Assembly: GCF_000759535.1 (NCBI RefSeq)
Contig: NZ_CP009455.1
Location: forward strand, 3,286,001 to 3,350,000
Reading direction: 5' to 3'
DNA: 64,000 nucleotides
Source: Pseudomonas cremoricolorata
GTDB taxonomy: Bacteria > Pseudomonadota > Gammaproteobacteria > Pseudomonadales > Pseudomonadaceae
Shown here: one piece after another, positions 56,186 through 64,000 of the stretch
Numbering within the stretch: the stretch's first letter is position 1
Layout of the letters: every line of letters begins with the position of its first letter
Made by a program: the position numbers and the translations under genes
Notes under the pieces: model-generated
Database searches by the model: none
What the model saw: the letters and a program-made list of their open reading frames with translations, nothing else
Told to the model about the DNA's origin: nothing

Positions 56186-57150
56186 TGAACACTACGCCGC
56201 TCGACCATGCGGTGCTGCAAGCCGCTGCGTCCTGGTTCGCACGCCTGCATGGCGCCGCAGACGACCCCGGCATCGTTGCGCAATGGAACGCGTGGCTGGC
56301 CGAGGATGCGCGGCATCGCCTGGCCTGGCGCTACGTTGAAGCCATTAACCAGCGCTTCGGCAACCTGCACGCCGACGCCGACCATGCACATCAGGTGCTC
56401 AGCGCGGCACACCGTGAACGCCACTCGCGCCGCAGCGTACTCGGCAGCCTGTGCATTGCCAGTACCGCAGGCCTGCTGGGTTGGGGAAGTTGGCGACAGG
56501 GTTGGATCGACTCGCCTCGGGCCTGGTTCGCCACCTACCGCACCGGCCTGGCCGAGGTGCGGCCGCTGACCCTTCGTGATGGCAGCCGAGTGTGGTTGAA
56601 CGGCCAGACGGCACTGGATGTGCAGTTCGATGACGCTGTTCGTCGACTGCGCCTGTATCGCGGCGAAATCCTGATCGAGACCGGCGCCGATACTCGGCCG
56701 CTCGAGGTCGTGACCCGCGCAGGCCGCATGCAACCGTTTGGCACACGCTTCAGCGTGCGTGATCAGGGCTTGCGCACGACCCTGAGCGTGTTCGCCGGCG
56801 CGGTACAGGCCACCTGCGCAGAGAGTGGTCGAACACTGCGCGCGGAGGCTGGGCAGATGGTCGTGTTCGATGTGCAGCAAGGCACTGCGTCTGGTTCTGC
56901 AACCGCCCTGCGGCAGGACTGGAGTCGTGGCGTGCTGGTTGCAGAAGATATGCCGCTCGGCCAGGTGGTCGCGGTGTTGAAGGACTATCGCCATGGGCAC
57001 TTGGGAATCGACCCCGGCCTTGACGACTTGCGCGTCGTGGGCACCTATCCGCTGCTCGACACTGACCGAGCGTTGGCCATGCTCGAGCGTGCATTGCCGA
57101 TCCGGGTCGTGCGCACCCTGCCATGGTGGGTCTCGGTCGAAGCAGGCTGA
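56185..57150 (+). CDS. FecR-type anti-sigma/signal transducer (set 2)
   Basis: A 321-residue FecR with an N-terminal DUF4880-like part (AQWNAWLAEDARHRLAWRYV), a short membrane segment near 93-107 (SLCIASTAGLLGWGSW) and a FecR periplasmic domain (EVRPLTLRDGSRVWLNGQTA, then MQPFGTRFSVRD). Same length as set 1 FecR. Confidence 0.92.
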   Translation: MNTTPLDHAVLQAAASWFARLHGAADDPGIVAQWNAWLAEDARHRLAWRYVEAINQRFGNLHADADHAHQVLSAAHRERHSRRSVLGSLCIASTAGLLGWGSWRQGWIDSPRAWFATYRTGLAEVRPLTLRDGSRVWLNGQTALDVQFDDAVRRLRLYRGEILIETGADTRPLEVVTRAGRMQPFGTRFSVRDQGLRTTLSVFAGAVQATCAESGRTLRAEAGQMVVFDVQQGTASGSATALRQDWSRGVLVAEDMPLGQVVAVLKDYRHGHLGIDPGLDDLRVVGTYPLLDTDRALAMLERALPIRVVRTLPWWVSVEAG

Positions 57151-57239
57151 AAATAATCTGAAATTCTTTTTCCGGTTTTGGATCGCTCGTTCGCTTGGTG
57201 GGTTGAAGCCACTTCATCGAACTTGCAAAGGATCCGCCC

Positions 57240-59672
57240 ATGTTTGCTCGCGACTCCGTCTTCCTGCGCCGCCATCCACTTGCTCTGGCCGTTTTCCTGG
57301 CACTGACCAGCCATGGCGCGAGCGTCTCGGCCGATAGCGCTCAGGCAACTGCACAGCGCAAGACCATCGACATCCCCGCCGGCCCTCTGGCCCGACAGTT
57401 GAATCTGCTGGCCAGCCAAGCCGGCCTTCTGATCGGCGGCGATGCCACGCTCACTGCCAACCAGCACAGCCAACCTGTGCACGCCGCCAGCGTGGAACAG
57501 GCGCTGGCGCAGATGCTGGCTGGCAGCGGGGTGGAGGCGGTGCGCACGGGGACGCGTGAGTTTCAACTGGTGCGCCGAGTCGATGGTACGGCCCTGACCT
57601 TGGACAGCACCACCATCGACGGCCAGGGATTGGGGGAAGTGACGGAGGGCACCCATTCCTACGCGTCCGGCCGCTCTGCCACCGCCACCAAATTGCCGCT
57701 GTCACTGCGTGAAACGCCGCAGTCGGTAACCGTGGTCACCCGTCAGCGCATGGACGACCAGGCCATGAAGAACCTCGATGATGTGATGCAGAACGCCACC
57801 GGCATCACCATCGTCAAGAACGGCGGCGAGCGCTCTGTGTATCAGGCGCGTGGCCAGCTGGTGGACAATCTGCAGATCGATGGCGTGCCGACCAACATCA
57901 GCAGCGCCTACTCCATGGACGCCATTTCCAAGCCGAACACTGACATCTACGACCGCGTCGAGATCGTGCGCGGCGCAACGGGTCTGATGGAGGGCGCGGG
58001 TAATCCGTCGGCGTCGATCAACCTGATCCGCAAGCGCCCGACCGCCGAGCGCCAAGCCCTGATCGACATGTCGGCCGGCTCCTGGGACGACTATAAAACC
58101 ATGGTCGACCTGTCCTCGCCGCTCAATGCAGACAATACGCTGCGCGGCCGTACGGTGATTTCATACAACACTGCCAACAGCTACCTGGACACCGCGCAAA
58201 AAGAGAACCAACTGTTGTACGGCATCCTCGAGGCCGACCTCAGCGAGTCGACCCTGGCTACCGTCGGCTTCAGCTACCAGAAGGAGCGTAACTCGGGTTA
58301 CGACTGGTCGGGCCTGCCGACCCGGGAAAACGGCGCTTTTTACCCCCTGTCGCGCGCCACGTCACTGACCGGCGATTGGAACCACCTCGACAAGCGCAAC
58401 ACCACGGTATTCGCCGATATTCAGCACCGCTTCGCCAACGACTGGAAGGCGGTGGTGGCAGTGAACCAGATGTGGGCCAAATCGGACTTTCTGGGTAACT
58501 ACACCTTCCCCGGGGGTGGCGCCGACCTGTTTACGCTGAACCCGCGCCTGTTTCGCTATGACGATACGCAGACCAGTCTCGATGGCTACCTGAGCGGCCC
58601 GTTCCAGTTGCTGGGCCGTCAGCACGACCTGATTGTCGGTGGCAATTGGCGCAAGGACGACTTCGACTACCACGGTGGCCGTGATGCAGGTTACCGCTAC
58701 ATCGTCGATGTGAACGACCTGGCCGGGTTCAATCCGCCTGCACCCACCGGCTTGAGCGTCAACCAGTGGCAGTACAACCGTACTCAGGAGCAGAAAGGCG
58801 TGTATGTGGCCAGTCGTTTCAGCCTGACCGACAACACCCATTTCATCGTGGGCAGCCGCCTGAGCTGGGTGAGCTACGATACGCTGAACGATACCGACGG
58901 CGTGCGCAGCCCCGAAGACCGCGACCATTACTCCAAAAGCGGTGAGATCACACCCTACGCAGGCCTGGTGCAGGACCTGGACGAGCACTGGTCCGCCTAT
59001 GCCAGCTACACCGAGATCTTCAAGCCGCAGGGTGTGAGAGACGGCAATGGTGCCATGCTTAAGCCGATGACCGGTACCAACTACGAAGTCGGCCTCAAGG
59101 GCGAATTCCTCGACAAAAGACTACAGGCCTCGGCGGCGCTGTTCCAGGCAGACCAGACCGGGCGCGCCGAGTTGGTAACGGTAGATAGCTGCCCTGACGG
59201 TTGTTACCGGGCCTCGGACAAAGTTCGTAACAAGGGTATCGAGCTTGAGCTGACAGGCGAGATTCTGCCGGACTGGAACGTGTCTGCGGGCTACACCTAC
59301 ACCCAGTCGAAATACATCGGCGGCCAGCAGAAAGGTGATGACTTCAACGGTGCGTCACCCCGGCATCTGTTCAAAGTGGCCACAGACTATCGCCTGCCGG
59401 GGACGCTCGAACAGGTACGGGTCGGCGGTAGCTTTTACGCCCAGAGCAAGATGACACAGACCGAGGTGGGCGAGGACTACAATATTCAGCAAGATGCCTA
59501 TCACTTGACCAACCTCCACGCGATCTACGAGATCAACCGCAACCTTGAGCTTCAGTACAATCTAGATAACGTGTTCGACAAGAAGTACTACCAGACGCTG
59601 GGCAATACCAATTACTGGAACTTCTACGGTGAACCACGCAATTTCAACATGACAGTGCGGGCCAGGTTCTGA
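57240..59672 (+). CDS. TonB-dependent siderophore receptor with signalling domain (set 2)
   Basis: An 810-residue receptor: signal peptide (LALAVFLALTSHGASVSA), STN domain (IDIPAGPLARQLNLLASQAG), plug (RETPQSVTVVTRQRMDDQAM, VDNLQIDGVPTNISSAY) and a barrel ending FNMTVRARF. It completes the second FecI/FecR/receptor set. Similar in plan to FpvA/FhuE-type receptors; substrate unknown. Confidence 0.93.
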   Translation: MFARDSVFLRRHPLALAVFLALTSHGASVSADSAQATAQRKTIDIPAGPLARQLNLLASQAGLLIGGDATLTANQHSQPVHAASVEQALAQMLAGSGVEAVRTGTREFQLVRRVDGTALTLDSTTIDGQGLGEVTEGTHSYASGRSATATKLPLSLRETPQSVTVVTRQRMDDQAMKNLDDVMQNATGITIVKNGGERSVYQARGQLVDNLQIDGVPTNISSAYSMDAISKPNTDIYDRVEIVRGATGLMEGAGNPSASINLIRKRPTAERQALIDMSAGSWDDYKTMVDLSSPLNADNTLRGRTVISYNTANSYLDTAQKENQLLYGILEADLSESTLATVGFSYQKERNSGYDWSGLPTRENGAFYPLSRATSLTGDWNHLDKRNTTVFADIQHRFANDWKAVVAVNQMWAKSDFLGNYTFPGGGADLFTLNPRLFRYDDTQTSLDGYLSGPFQLLGRQHDLIVGGNWRKDDFDYHGGRDAGYRYIVDVNDLAGFNPPAPTGLSVNQWQYNRTQEQKGVYVASRFSLTDNTHFIVGSRLSWVSYDTLNDTDGVRSPEDRDHYSKSGEITPYAGLVQDLDEHWSAYASYTEIFKPQGVRDGNGAMLKPMTGTNYEVGLKGEFLDKRLQASAALFQADQTGRAELVTVDSCPDGCYRASDKVRNKGIELELTGEILPDWNVSAGYTYTQSKYIGGQQKGDDFNGASPRHLFKVATDYRLPGTLEQVRVGGSFYAQSKMTQTEVGEDYNIQQDAYHLTNLHAIYEINRNLELQYNLDNVFDKKYYQTLGNTNYWNFYGEPRNFNMTVRARF

Positions 59673-60001
59673 GTGTGTCATGCCCGAGCAACGACGACCT
59701 ACAAGCCTCGCAGGCAACTGCGGCTCGTACAGGTAGGGCGCGAACCTGCAGACGGGGGATGGTTCTGTAGAAGCGGGGACCGACTACAGACGCTTCGACA
59801 GTGATCGCGTCTGGCCAATAGTCGTCTTATGGGCAAGGCCGTAATGGGCTGCAAGCCGTCGCCCATGAGCCTGGAACTCTGTCAAAATCCTAAACTCTGA
59901 TGGGCGAAGTAGTTCCAAACAACCCTAAAACACTCGGGGGCTTGAAGGCGTGGAAATGCTTTGTCGAGCCTCAATTCAATGCTCTAGAGAAAGGAATCGT
60001 G
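59673..60001. other. Intergenic region after the second receptor
   Basis: About 330 bases with no gene supported. It contains imperfect GC-rich dyads and a short in-frame extension of the next ORF that lacks coding character. No strong terminator was seen right after the receptor. Confidence 0.5.
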
Positions 60002-60484
60002 ATGAAGTGTTCCGCCATGTTCTTGTGGGTTCCCGTTATAGCACTTGCAGTCACATTGCCGGCTGCGGCGGTAGAACCCACTCACCGTCTTCAGCGCGCC
60101 TCAGGTTTGTGGAAGGTAACACCGGCCACCTCGCCGTTTTCCTGGGAGATCTGCGTCGATCAGTCAAAGGACAGGCTAATCGATGACGACTTGTGGGCCG
60201 GCTTCGAGCAAGAATGCAAGATCGAATCGGAAAGCGGCAAAGGCGACGGCTACACGTTTACATCAACCTGCCCGGACGCGAAGATGTCAGGCTCGTTCCG
60301 CGGCGATCTTGCTAAATCCTATGTACTGACGGCCGATACTTCGTTTGACTTGAACGGGAAACTCGAAACGCAGCACTACGTCGTCAATGGTGTCTTTCAA
60401 GGCGCATGCCCTGCGGACATGGAACCGGGGGTCAAAAAAATGCGCGGCGGTATGAAGTTGAACAGCCTGTACTTAAACCGATAA
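60002..60484 (+). CDS. DUF3617 periplasmic protein
   Basis: A 160-residue secreted protein with a signal peptide (MFLWVPVIALAVTLPAAAVE) and the DUF3617 pattern: ASGLWKVT near the start, paired Cys (WEICVDQ, EQECKIES, STCPDAKM, ACPADMEPG). Start 60002 follows AAAGGA. Function unknown; the family is periplasmic in proteobacteria. Confidence 0.85.
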   Translation: MKCSAMFLWVPVIALAVTLPAAAVEPTHRLQRASGLWKVTPATSPFSWEICVDQSKDRLIDDDLWAGFEQECKIESESGKGDGYTFTSTCPDAKMSGSFRGDLAKSYVLTADTSFDLNGKLETQHYVVNGVFQGACPADMEPGVKKMRGGMKLNSLYLNR

Positions 60485-60691
60485 GCGCTTAACGGTTGTG
60501 CATCGCATCAGCACAGTGTTTTCTCGGTAGCGTTCTTCGCGCATGAATACGTGCTAGGAACGCTAACGGGAGGCACGTTTTTCTAACGACTCTGACGTGC
60601 GCGTGTGGCGAAGTAGAACCCAATGCCTGCTTCGGGTCGGCAGCGGACAGTCAGGGCAGTGGTCGGCGACCGCCAACTCCGAATCAGCCCG
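60485..60691. other. Intergenic region between DUF3617 and RidA-like genes
   Basis: Convergent gap of about 200 bases. Nothing with coding character and no clear hairpin with a T run was found. Confidence 0.4.
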
Positions 60692-61111
60692 CTAGTAGCA
60701 CGCAGCCACCGCCTCAATCTCTACCAGCATCCCGTCCAGCGCAAGACGAGGCACTGGGATCAAGGTGCAGACCGGGTGTGCACCTTTCTGCCACACCTTA
60801 TTCGCTTCGTTCACCCACTCGCCTAGATGGTGCTCGTCATGGTCAACGATCAGTAGGGTGATTTTGAAGACTTGCTGTAAGTTGCTCCCCTGTGCCCGCA
60901 GCGCGGTCTCAAAGTTCGACAGTGCCTGGCGGGCCTGTTCGCAGAAGTGTGCAGGTAGCTGTCCATCGGTGTATTCGCCCCCTTGACCAGCGATGAACAG
61001 CAGTTTCGTTGCTGCTGGCACCACTGCGACGTGGGAATAGCCGTTATTACTGGGGTCGTACAGCCCGGGCGGGTTGCTCAGTTCGAACACCGGGCGGGAA
61101 TCTTCGGACAT
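60692..61111 (-). CDS. RidA-family protein
   Basis: A 139-residue RidA/YjgF-type protein: LLFIAGQGGEYTDGQLPAHF, QARQALSNFETALRAQGSNL, VFKITLLIVDHDEHH and the C-terminal VPRLALDGMLVEIEAVA with an Ala-Asp variation at the usual Arg site. RidA proteins hydrolyse reactive enamines/imines; some respond to oxidative chlorination. A SoxR-type promoter upstream suggests redox control. Start 61111 follows GGAGCAGC. Confidence 0.87.
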   Translation of the reverse strand: MSEDSRPVFELSNPPGLYDPSNNGYSHVAVVPAATKLLFIAGQGGEYTDGQLPAHFCEQARQALSNFETALRAQGSNLQQVFKITLLIVDHDEHHLGEWVNEANKVWQKGAHPVCTLIPVPRLALDGMLVEIEAVAACY

Positions 61112-61138
61112 GATGCTGCTCCAGAGGAAAGAGCGGCT

Positions 61139-61169
61139 AGTCTGCGACCTCAAGTCAACTTGAGGTCAA
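61139..61169 (-). promoter_or_regulatory. SoxR box within a 19-bp-spaced promoter
   Basis: CCTCAAGTCAACTTGAGG (61148-61165) is a near-perfect palindrome. On the minus strand TTGACC and CAGACT flank it with a 19-bp spacer, the lengthened spacing that SoxR/MerR regulators act on. It points toward the RidA-family gene and also lies upstream of soxR. Confidence 0.82.
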
Positions 61170-61179
61170 GGGTGTAGGC

Positions 61180-61584
61180 ATGCACCAAGGTAACCGGCTG
61201 TTGAGCCCCTCGCAGGTCGCCAAGGCAGCCGGTGTGGCGATTTCGACGCTGCATTTCTATGAGCGTGAGGGTTTGATTACGGCCGAGCGCAACGCAGGTA
61301 ATCAGCGTCGTTATCGCAACGATGTGTTGCGCCGGGTGGCGGTGATCAAAATCGCGCAGCAGGTGGGGATTTCATTGAGGGATATAGCGCAGCGACTTGC
61401 GCAGTTGCCAACCGATCGGGCGCCGAACGCCAGGCAGTGGACGCAGTTATCCAGGCAATGGCGCAGCGAGCTGGACAGCCGTATCGACGCGTTGTTATTG
61501 CTGAGAGATAGTCTCAGTGGCTGCATCGATTGCGGTTGCCTGTCACTCAAGGAGTGTCCGCTGAGGCAGCCGCCCGGTGTGTAG
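61180..61584 (+). CDS. soxR: Redox-sensing regulator SoxR
   Basis: A 134-residue MerR-family regulator: HTH ([37 protein letters not shown]), dimerisation helix and the [2Fe-2S] cluster motif [12 protein letters not shown] (CX2CXCX5C) near the end. It senses redox-cycling compounds such as phenazines in pseudomonads. Divergent from the RidA-family gene over a SoxR box. Confidence 0.94.
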   Translation: MHQGNRLLSPSQVAKAAGVAISTLHFYEREGLITAERNAGNQRRYRNDVLRRVAVIKIAQQVGISLRDIAQRLAQLPTDRAPNARQWTQLSRQWRSELDSRIDALLLLRDSLSGCIDCGCLSLKECPLRQPPGV

Positions 61585-61663
61585 GCCCAGGCATGTTCTG
61601 AAGTGAGCAGGCAGTCAGCAGCGTAGTGACTGCTTGCTCATGTTGCCGGGGGCGAGGCTGGGC

Positions 61664-62398
61664 TCAAAGATTAGGCTTCACACCTTTGGCTTTTTCATCG
61701 GCGATCTTCTTGGCTTCCGCATCCTTGGCTGCCTGCTGTTCTGCTTGCAGTTGATCGTACATCGAGGCCATGTCCGCGATGCTGACGGTGTACGACGCAG
61801 TCAGATCATCGGGAGCGAACCCGGTCTGCACGACAATGAGTTTGCTGCACTTGGCATTGAACGATGCTGGGGTAGTGATGGCTACCCCCGGCACACGGCT
61901 ACGAAAATCGTACAGGTCCGCGCATGGGCCGCCACTGTTGATGCCGATGTAGAGTTTGCCTTTGCGGTCGTACTGCCAGACATACCGCTTGCCCATGCCG
62001 TTGTCCGCGCCAGAGAAGGGCCCGTATTTTTCCTTGAGTGCCGTCTCGAGTGTGTCGAGCGGCATGCGGCTGCCTTCCTTCAATGCTTGCGCGCGACCGA
62101 TGAACCATACAGCCTTTGCATCGTTTTGCAGTGCCAGGAACTGGTCCACAGGGCCGCGGAAGTCCGTGAAGCCTGTGCCTTGGCTTTGTTCGTCGGTTAC
62201 CGCGCTTACACCGGCTTCACTGCCGTCCTGCAACTTCAGGGGCGAGACCTTGTACTGGTCATTGATGTTGCTGATCGCCGCGGTGGCTTCGGCAAGAGTA
62301 CTGCCCAACTTCACGCCTGAAACATCGTCTGCTGCCAAGGCTGGGATACAGACCAGCGCGGCGAGAAGTGCGGGAATAGGGGAGAGGTTGAAACGCAT
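61664..62398 (-). CDS. Secreted hypothetical protein
   Basis: A 244-residue protein with a signal peptide ending PALAAD, then a mixed alpha/beta body (GVKLGSTLAEATAAISNI, RYVWQYDRKGKLYIGIN) and a helical Lys/Glu/Ala-rich C-terminus (AEQQAAKDAEAKKIADEKAK). AAGGA precedes ATG 62398. Function unknown; likely periplasmic. Confidence 0.75.
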   Translation of the reverse strand: MRFNLSPIPALLAALVCIPALAADDVSGVKLGSTLAEATAAISNINDQYKVSPLKLQDGSEAGVSAVTDEQSQGTGFTDFRGPVDQFLALQNDAKAVWFIGRAQALKEGSRMPLDTLETALKEKYGPFSGADNGMGKRYVWQYDRKGKLYIGINSGGPCADLYDFRSRVPGVAITTPASFNAKCSKLIVVQTGFAPDDLTASYTVSIADMASMYDQLQAEQQAAKDAEAKKIADEKAKGVKPNL

Positions 62399-62796
62399 CG
62401 AATTGATCCTTGTGAATGAACTGCATAGCCCGAGGGTATGAGCATGGTTCCATGAGCCCCGCGCGGGCGGGCGACGCGGGAGAGTACCACGAATGGTCGG
62501 CAGCGTTGGCAACGGCCGAATCGCGCCGTTTCGAGGTGCGGGCAGCGGTTAAGTTCCACGCGTGCGGCGAGGGTGGGCGAAGCTGACACGGTTCACGAAG
62601 TTGGGACAGTGCTTGTGGAGGAGGGGCGATTCGAGGGAGGAATAAGCAAGAACGTTTAAATAACGGGGAAGGGTTAGTTAGTGTAAAAGTTATTGATGTG
62701 CCTGTTTGACTTCATGCCCTTTATAGCAAAAGCCCGCCGGGTTGGGGGCGGGCTTTAGAGAGCTGTCCATCGCAATAAAGGCGTGCGCGCAATACA
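62399..62796. other. Intergenic region
   Basis: About 400 bases. The only signal is the hairpin at 62731-62754. GC falls to the right, with an AT-rich tract near 62655-62700 that could hold a promoter. Confidence 0.45.
62731..62754. terminator. Terminator hairpin
   Basis: Stem AGCCCGCC/GGCGGGCT; on the minus strand it is followed by TTTT and would end the short gene at 62797. A short T3 also follows on the plus strand. Confidence 0.6.
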
Positions 62797-62943
62797 TTAC
62801 GGTTTGCGCCTGAGTACGGTACACACCCACTTGTGGTCGACCCGGCAGGGTGCACGAAGGAAGATGATATCGGCGATGCGCTTGAGGCCCTGTTTCTTCA
62901 GTTTGGCGGCCAACTGTACGAGTGTATCGGCTTCGAATGTCAT
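62797..62943 (-). CDS. 48-residue small protein
   Basis: Begins MTFEADTLVQLAAKLKKQGL and ends CTVLRRKP; helical N-terminus, then a basic Cys-containing end. GAGG lies 8 bases upstream and a terminator follows. Small enough to be missed by default ORF cut-offs; coding character and flanking signals support it. Confidence 0.6.
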   Translation of the reverse strand: MTFEADTLVQLAAKLKKQGLKRIADIIFLRAPCRVDHKWVCTVLRRKP

Positions 62944-63056
62944 TACTACCACCTCATCAATAGAACTGCATACATAGTTCTTGACTGAGGCGTGTGGGCG
63001 GAGATTCAGTTTTTTTAAAATAATTTGCCGAACGGCGTAAATCGCTGATAAGACGG

Positions 63057-63092
63057 CAAAAAAAAGAAAACCCGCCGGGAGCGCGGCGGGTT
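63057..63092 (-). terminator. Rho-independent terminator
   Basis: Stem AACCCGCC/GGCGGGTT, 8-base loop, then TTTTCTTTTTTTT on the minus strand. Confidence 0.75.
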
Positions 63093-63201
63093 AAACGATC
63101 AGAACGTACGAAGCAGTTTCAGAATGCCTAAGCAGATGTCAGCATTTCGTGAATATTCTGTCGCGTCGGCGTGATCGGTGTGGGGGGATTCTTTACGGAC
63201 G

Positions 63202-63226
63202 AAAAAAGCCCGCTGCGGGAGCGGGC
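63202..63226 (-). terminator. Rho-independent terminator
   Basis: Stem GCCCGCT/AGCGGGC with a five-base loop and six T on the minus strand. Confidence 0.7.
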
Positions 63227-63353
63227 CATAAGCGCTTGAAGGGAGCGCGGTCACCTTAACTCAGCGAGCATTAGCCGAGGATTAACAGCCCTCAGGATTG
63301 ACCTTGAAGGGAGTCAAGCCTTATACAGACGCAGCGCCGAATGGGAGTCCGCT

Positions 63354-63527
63354 ATGCACGATGATGACGAGTTGCACGAACCCGAACACGATCACCTGCT
63401 CGATCGTGAGTTTTTCGATGAGCAGTCCGCTGCCGAGCCAGAGGCAAGCAGCTTTGACGATGAAGGTGACGATGTCGACGAATACGAGGACGATGCCGCA
63501 GGTTGGCTTGATCAGCCCGACGACTGA
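63354..63527 (+). CDS. Small acidic protein, 57 residues
   Basis: A very acidic frame (MHDDDELHEPEHDHLLDREF, later DDEGDDVDEYEDDAAGWLDQ) starting six bases after GGAG and ending before a terminator. Net charge is strongly negative. The other frames over this stretch give longer but non-protein-like translations. Confidence 0.55.
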   Translation: MHDDDELHEPEHDHLLDREFFDEQSAAEPEASSFDDEGDDVDEYEDDAAGWLDQPDD

Positions 63528-63583
63528 AGCGCAGATTCATCGCGGTCCTGACGGTCAAGTACTGAGCATGCAGGCATAAAAAA

Positions 63584-63604
63584 ACGCCCACGAAGGGCGT
63601 TTTT
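63584..63604. terminator. Terminator, probably bidirectional
   Basis: Stem ACGCCC/GGGCGT with T run on the plus strand and A run on the left, between the acidic small gene and tRNA-Leu. Confidence 0.75.
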
Positions 63605-63616
63605 CAGTGATTCAGA

Positions 63617-63701
63617 TGGTACGAGTGGCGGGACTCGAACCCGCAAGGCTCACGCCGACAGATTTTAAGTCTGCTGTGTATACCAATTCCACCACACTCG
63701 C
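63617..63701 (-). tRNA. tRNA-Leu (anticodon UAA)
   Basis: The 85-nt minus-strand sequence folds as a class II tRNA: acceptor GCGAGTG/CACTCGT, anticodon loop CTTAAAA (anticodon TAA), a long variable arm, T arm GGGTTCGAGTCCC, and an encoded CCA end. Confidence 0.95.
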
Positions 63702-63906
63702 ACACTTGAATGGGTCTTGGGACCAGCGCGCTTGCAAGGAAGTGCATTGCATTCAAGCGCGCTTTATAACCTGTTGTTATAGTCGCGTCAACCCGGAAGG
63801 GTCATTCGCCTATATCGCTTGCAGCCCGACGCAACGCCATGGCCGATAAGCGCAGTTCGCTGATGCTCCACGTGATCGCGCAAGTTTCCTGACTGCGGGT
63901 CGCGTG

Positions 63907-64000
63907 CTACCGATGGCGAGTATGCCCCTCCAGGTTCTGGCAGATGGCATCGAGTTGCACCGCAGTGGACATCAGCTCGTCGCGCAAGCCGCGCAGGCGA
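63907..64000 (-). CDS. C-terminal end of a gene running out of the window
   Basis: A minus-strand frame open from the right edge encodes about 30 residues (LRGLRDELMSTAVQLDAICQ, ending GHTRHR) before a TAG. Helical, protein-like sequence; too short to identify. Confidence 0.4.
   Translation of the reverse strand, partial: RLRGLRDELMSTAVQLDAICQNLEGHTRHR

Larger units (their letters stand above)
62944..63353. other. Intergenic region with two minus-strand terminators
   Basis: Hairpins at 63057-63092 and 63202-63226 both have minus-strand T runs. The 110 bases between them contain an open frame ending NADICLGILKLLRTF without a usable start codon. A small RNA or a decayed small gene may lie there. 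Confidence 0.45.

Noticed and set aside
63298..63579. 93-codon plus-strand frame overlapping the small acidic gene
   Set aside because: It is a shifted reading of an Asp/Glu-rich gene, giving Thr/Ser/Met-rich nonsense; the 57-residue acidic frame has the better ribosome site.

Overview
The window is a Pseudomonas chromosome segment, most like the P. putida group. That reading rests on high-GC coding, two FecI/FecR/TonB-receptor iron-signalling sets, SoxR, a DUF3617 protein and the style of the phage genes. Most of it is prophage. A 52-bp copy of the 3' half of a tRNA-Cys gene (anticodon GCA) occurs at 2117-2168 and again at 50811-50862, and these copies delimit a complete temperate phage of about 48.7 kb (prophage B). 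Left of it, bases 1-2116 are the lysis/SOS end of a second, related prophage (prophage A) in the same tRNA site. Right of it, about 50863-51105 is the decayed integrase end of a third element (C). The intact tRNA-Cys should lie left of the window.

Prophage B has a lambda-like plan. The left arm is on the minus strand: integrase, excisionase-like gene, small early genes, an ASCH protein, a deoxyribosyltransferase/MazG-like fusion, a cytosine-C5 methyltransferase, DUF2303, a LuxR-type regulator with a membrane segment, and a CsrA homologue. An AT-richer plus-strand gene for a TIR/deoxyribosyltransferase-like protein is inserted there. The switch at 15.9-17.5 kb has a cI repressor, a cro-like gene, PL and PR promoters, and two sets of three operators spaced 22-24 bp. 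A LexA-boxed gene lies beside cI. The right arm on the plus strand has Rha/KilAC, an O-like replication gene with five 18-bp iterons, nucleases, a second tyrosine recombinase, a Q-like antiterminator with a late promoter, a hicAB toxin-antitoxin pair, holins and an HNH endonuclease. After these come an HK97-type head module and a Mu-like contractile tail, including a -1 frameshifted tail chaperone. Receptor-facing genes follow: a collar fibre, an SGNH-hydrolase tailspike and a probable lectin-like protein. A low-GC acetyltransferase, the endolysin and nested spanins, a LexA-controlled two-gene cassette and a zinc-ribbon membrane protein complete the prophage.

The phage is therefore a mosaic myovirus: lambda-like control, HK97 head and Mu-like tail. 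Candidate lysogen-benefit genes sit at module edges: the TIR-like protein, hicAB, the acetyltransferase, the zinc-ribbon protein and the SOS cassettes. DNA damage should act at three LexA boxes in the window and on CI through its peptidase domain.

The host part (51.2-64 kb) holds two consecutive sigma/anti-sigma/receptor sets, each preceded by a Fur-box-like sequence. After these come a DUF3617 protein, a RidA-family gene divergent from soxR across a SoxR box, a secreted protein, two very small genes, tRNA-Leu(UAA) and the end of a minus-strand gene.
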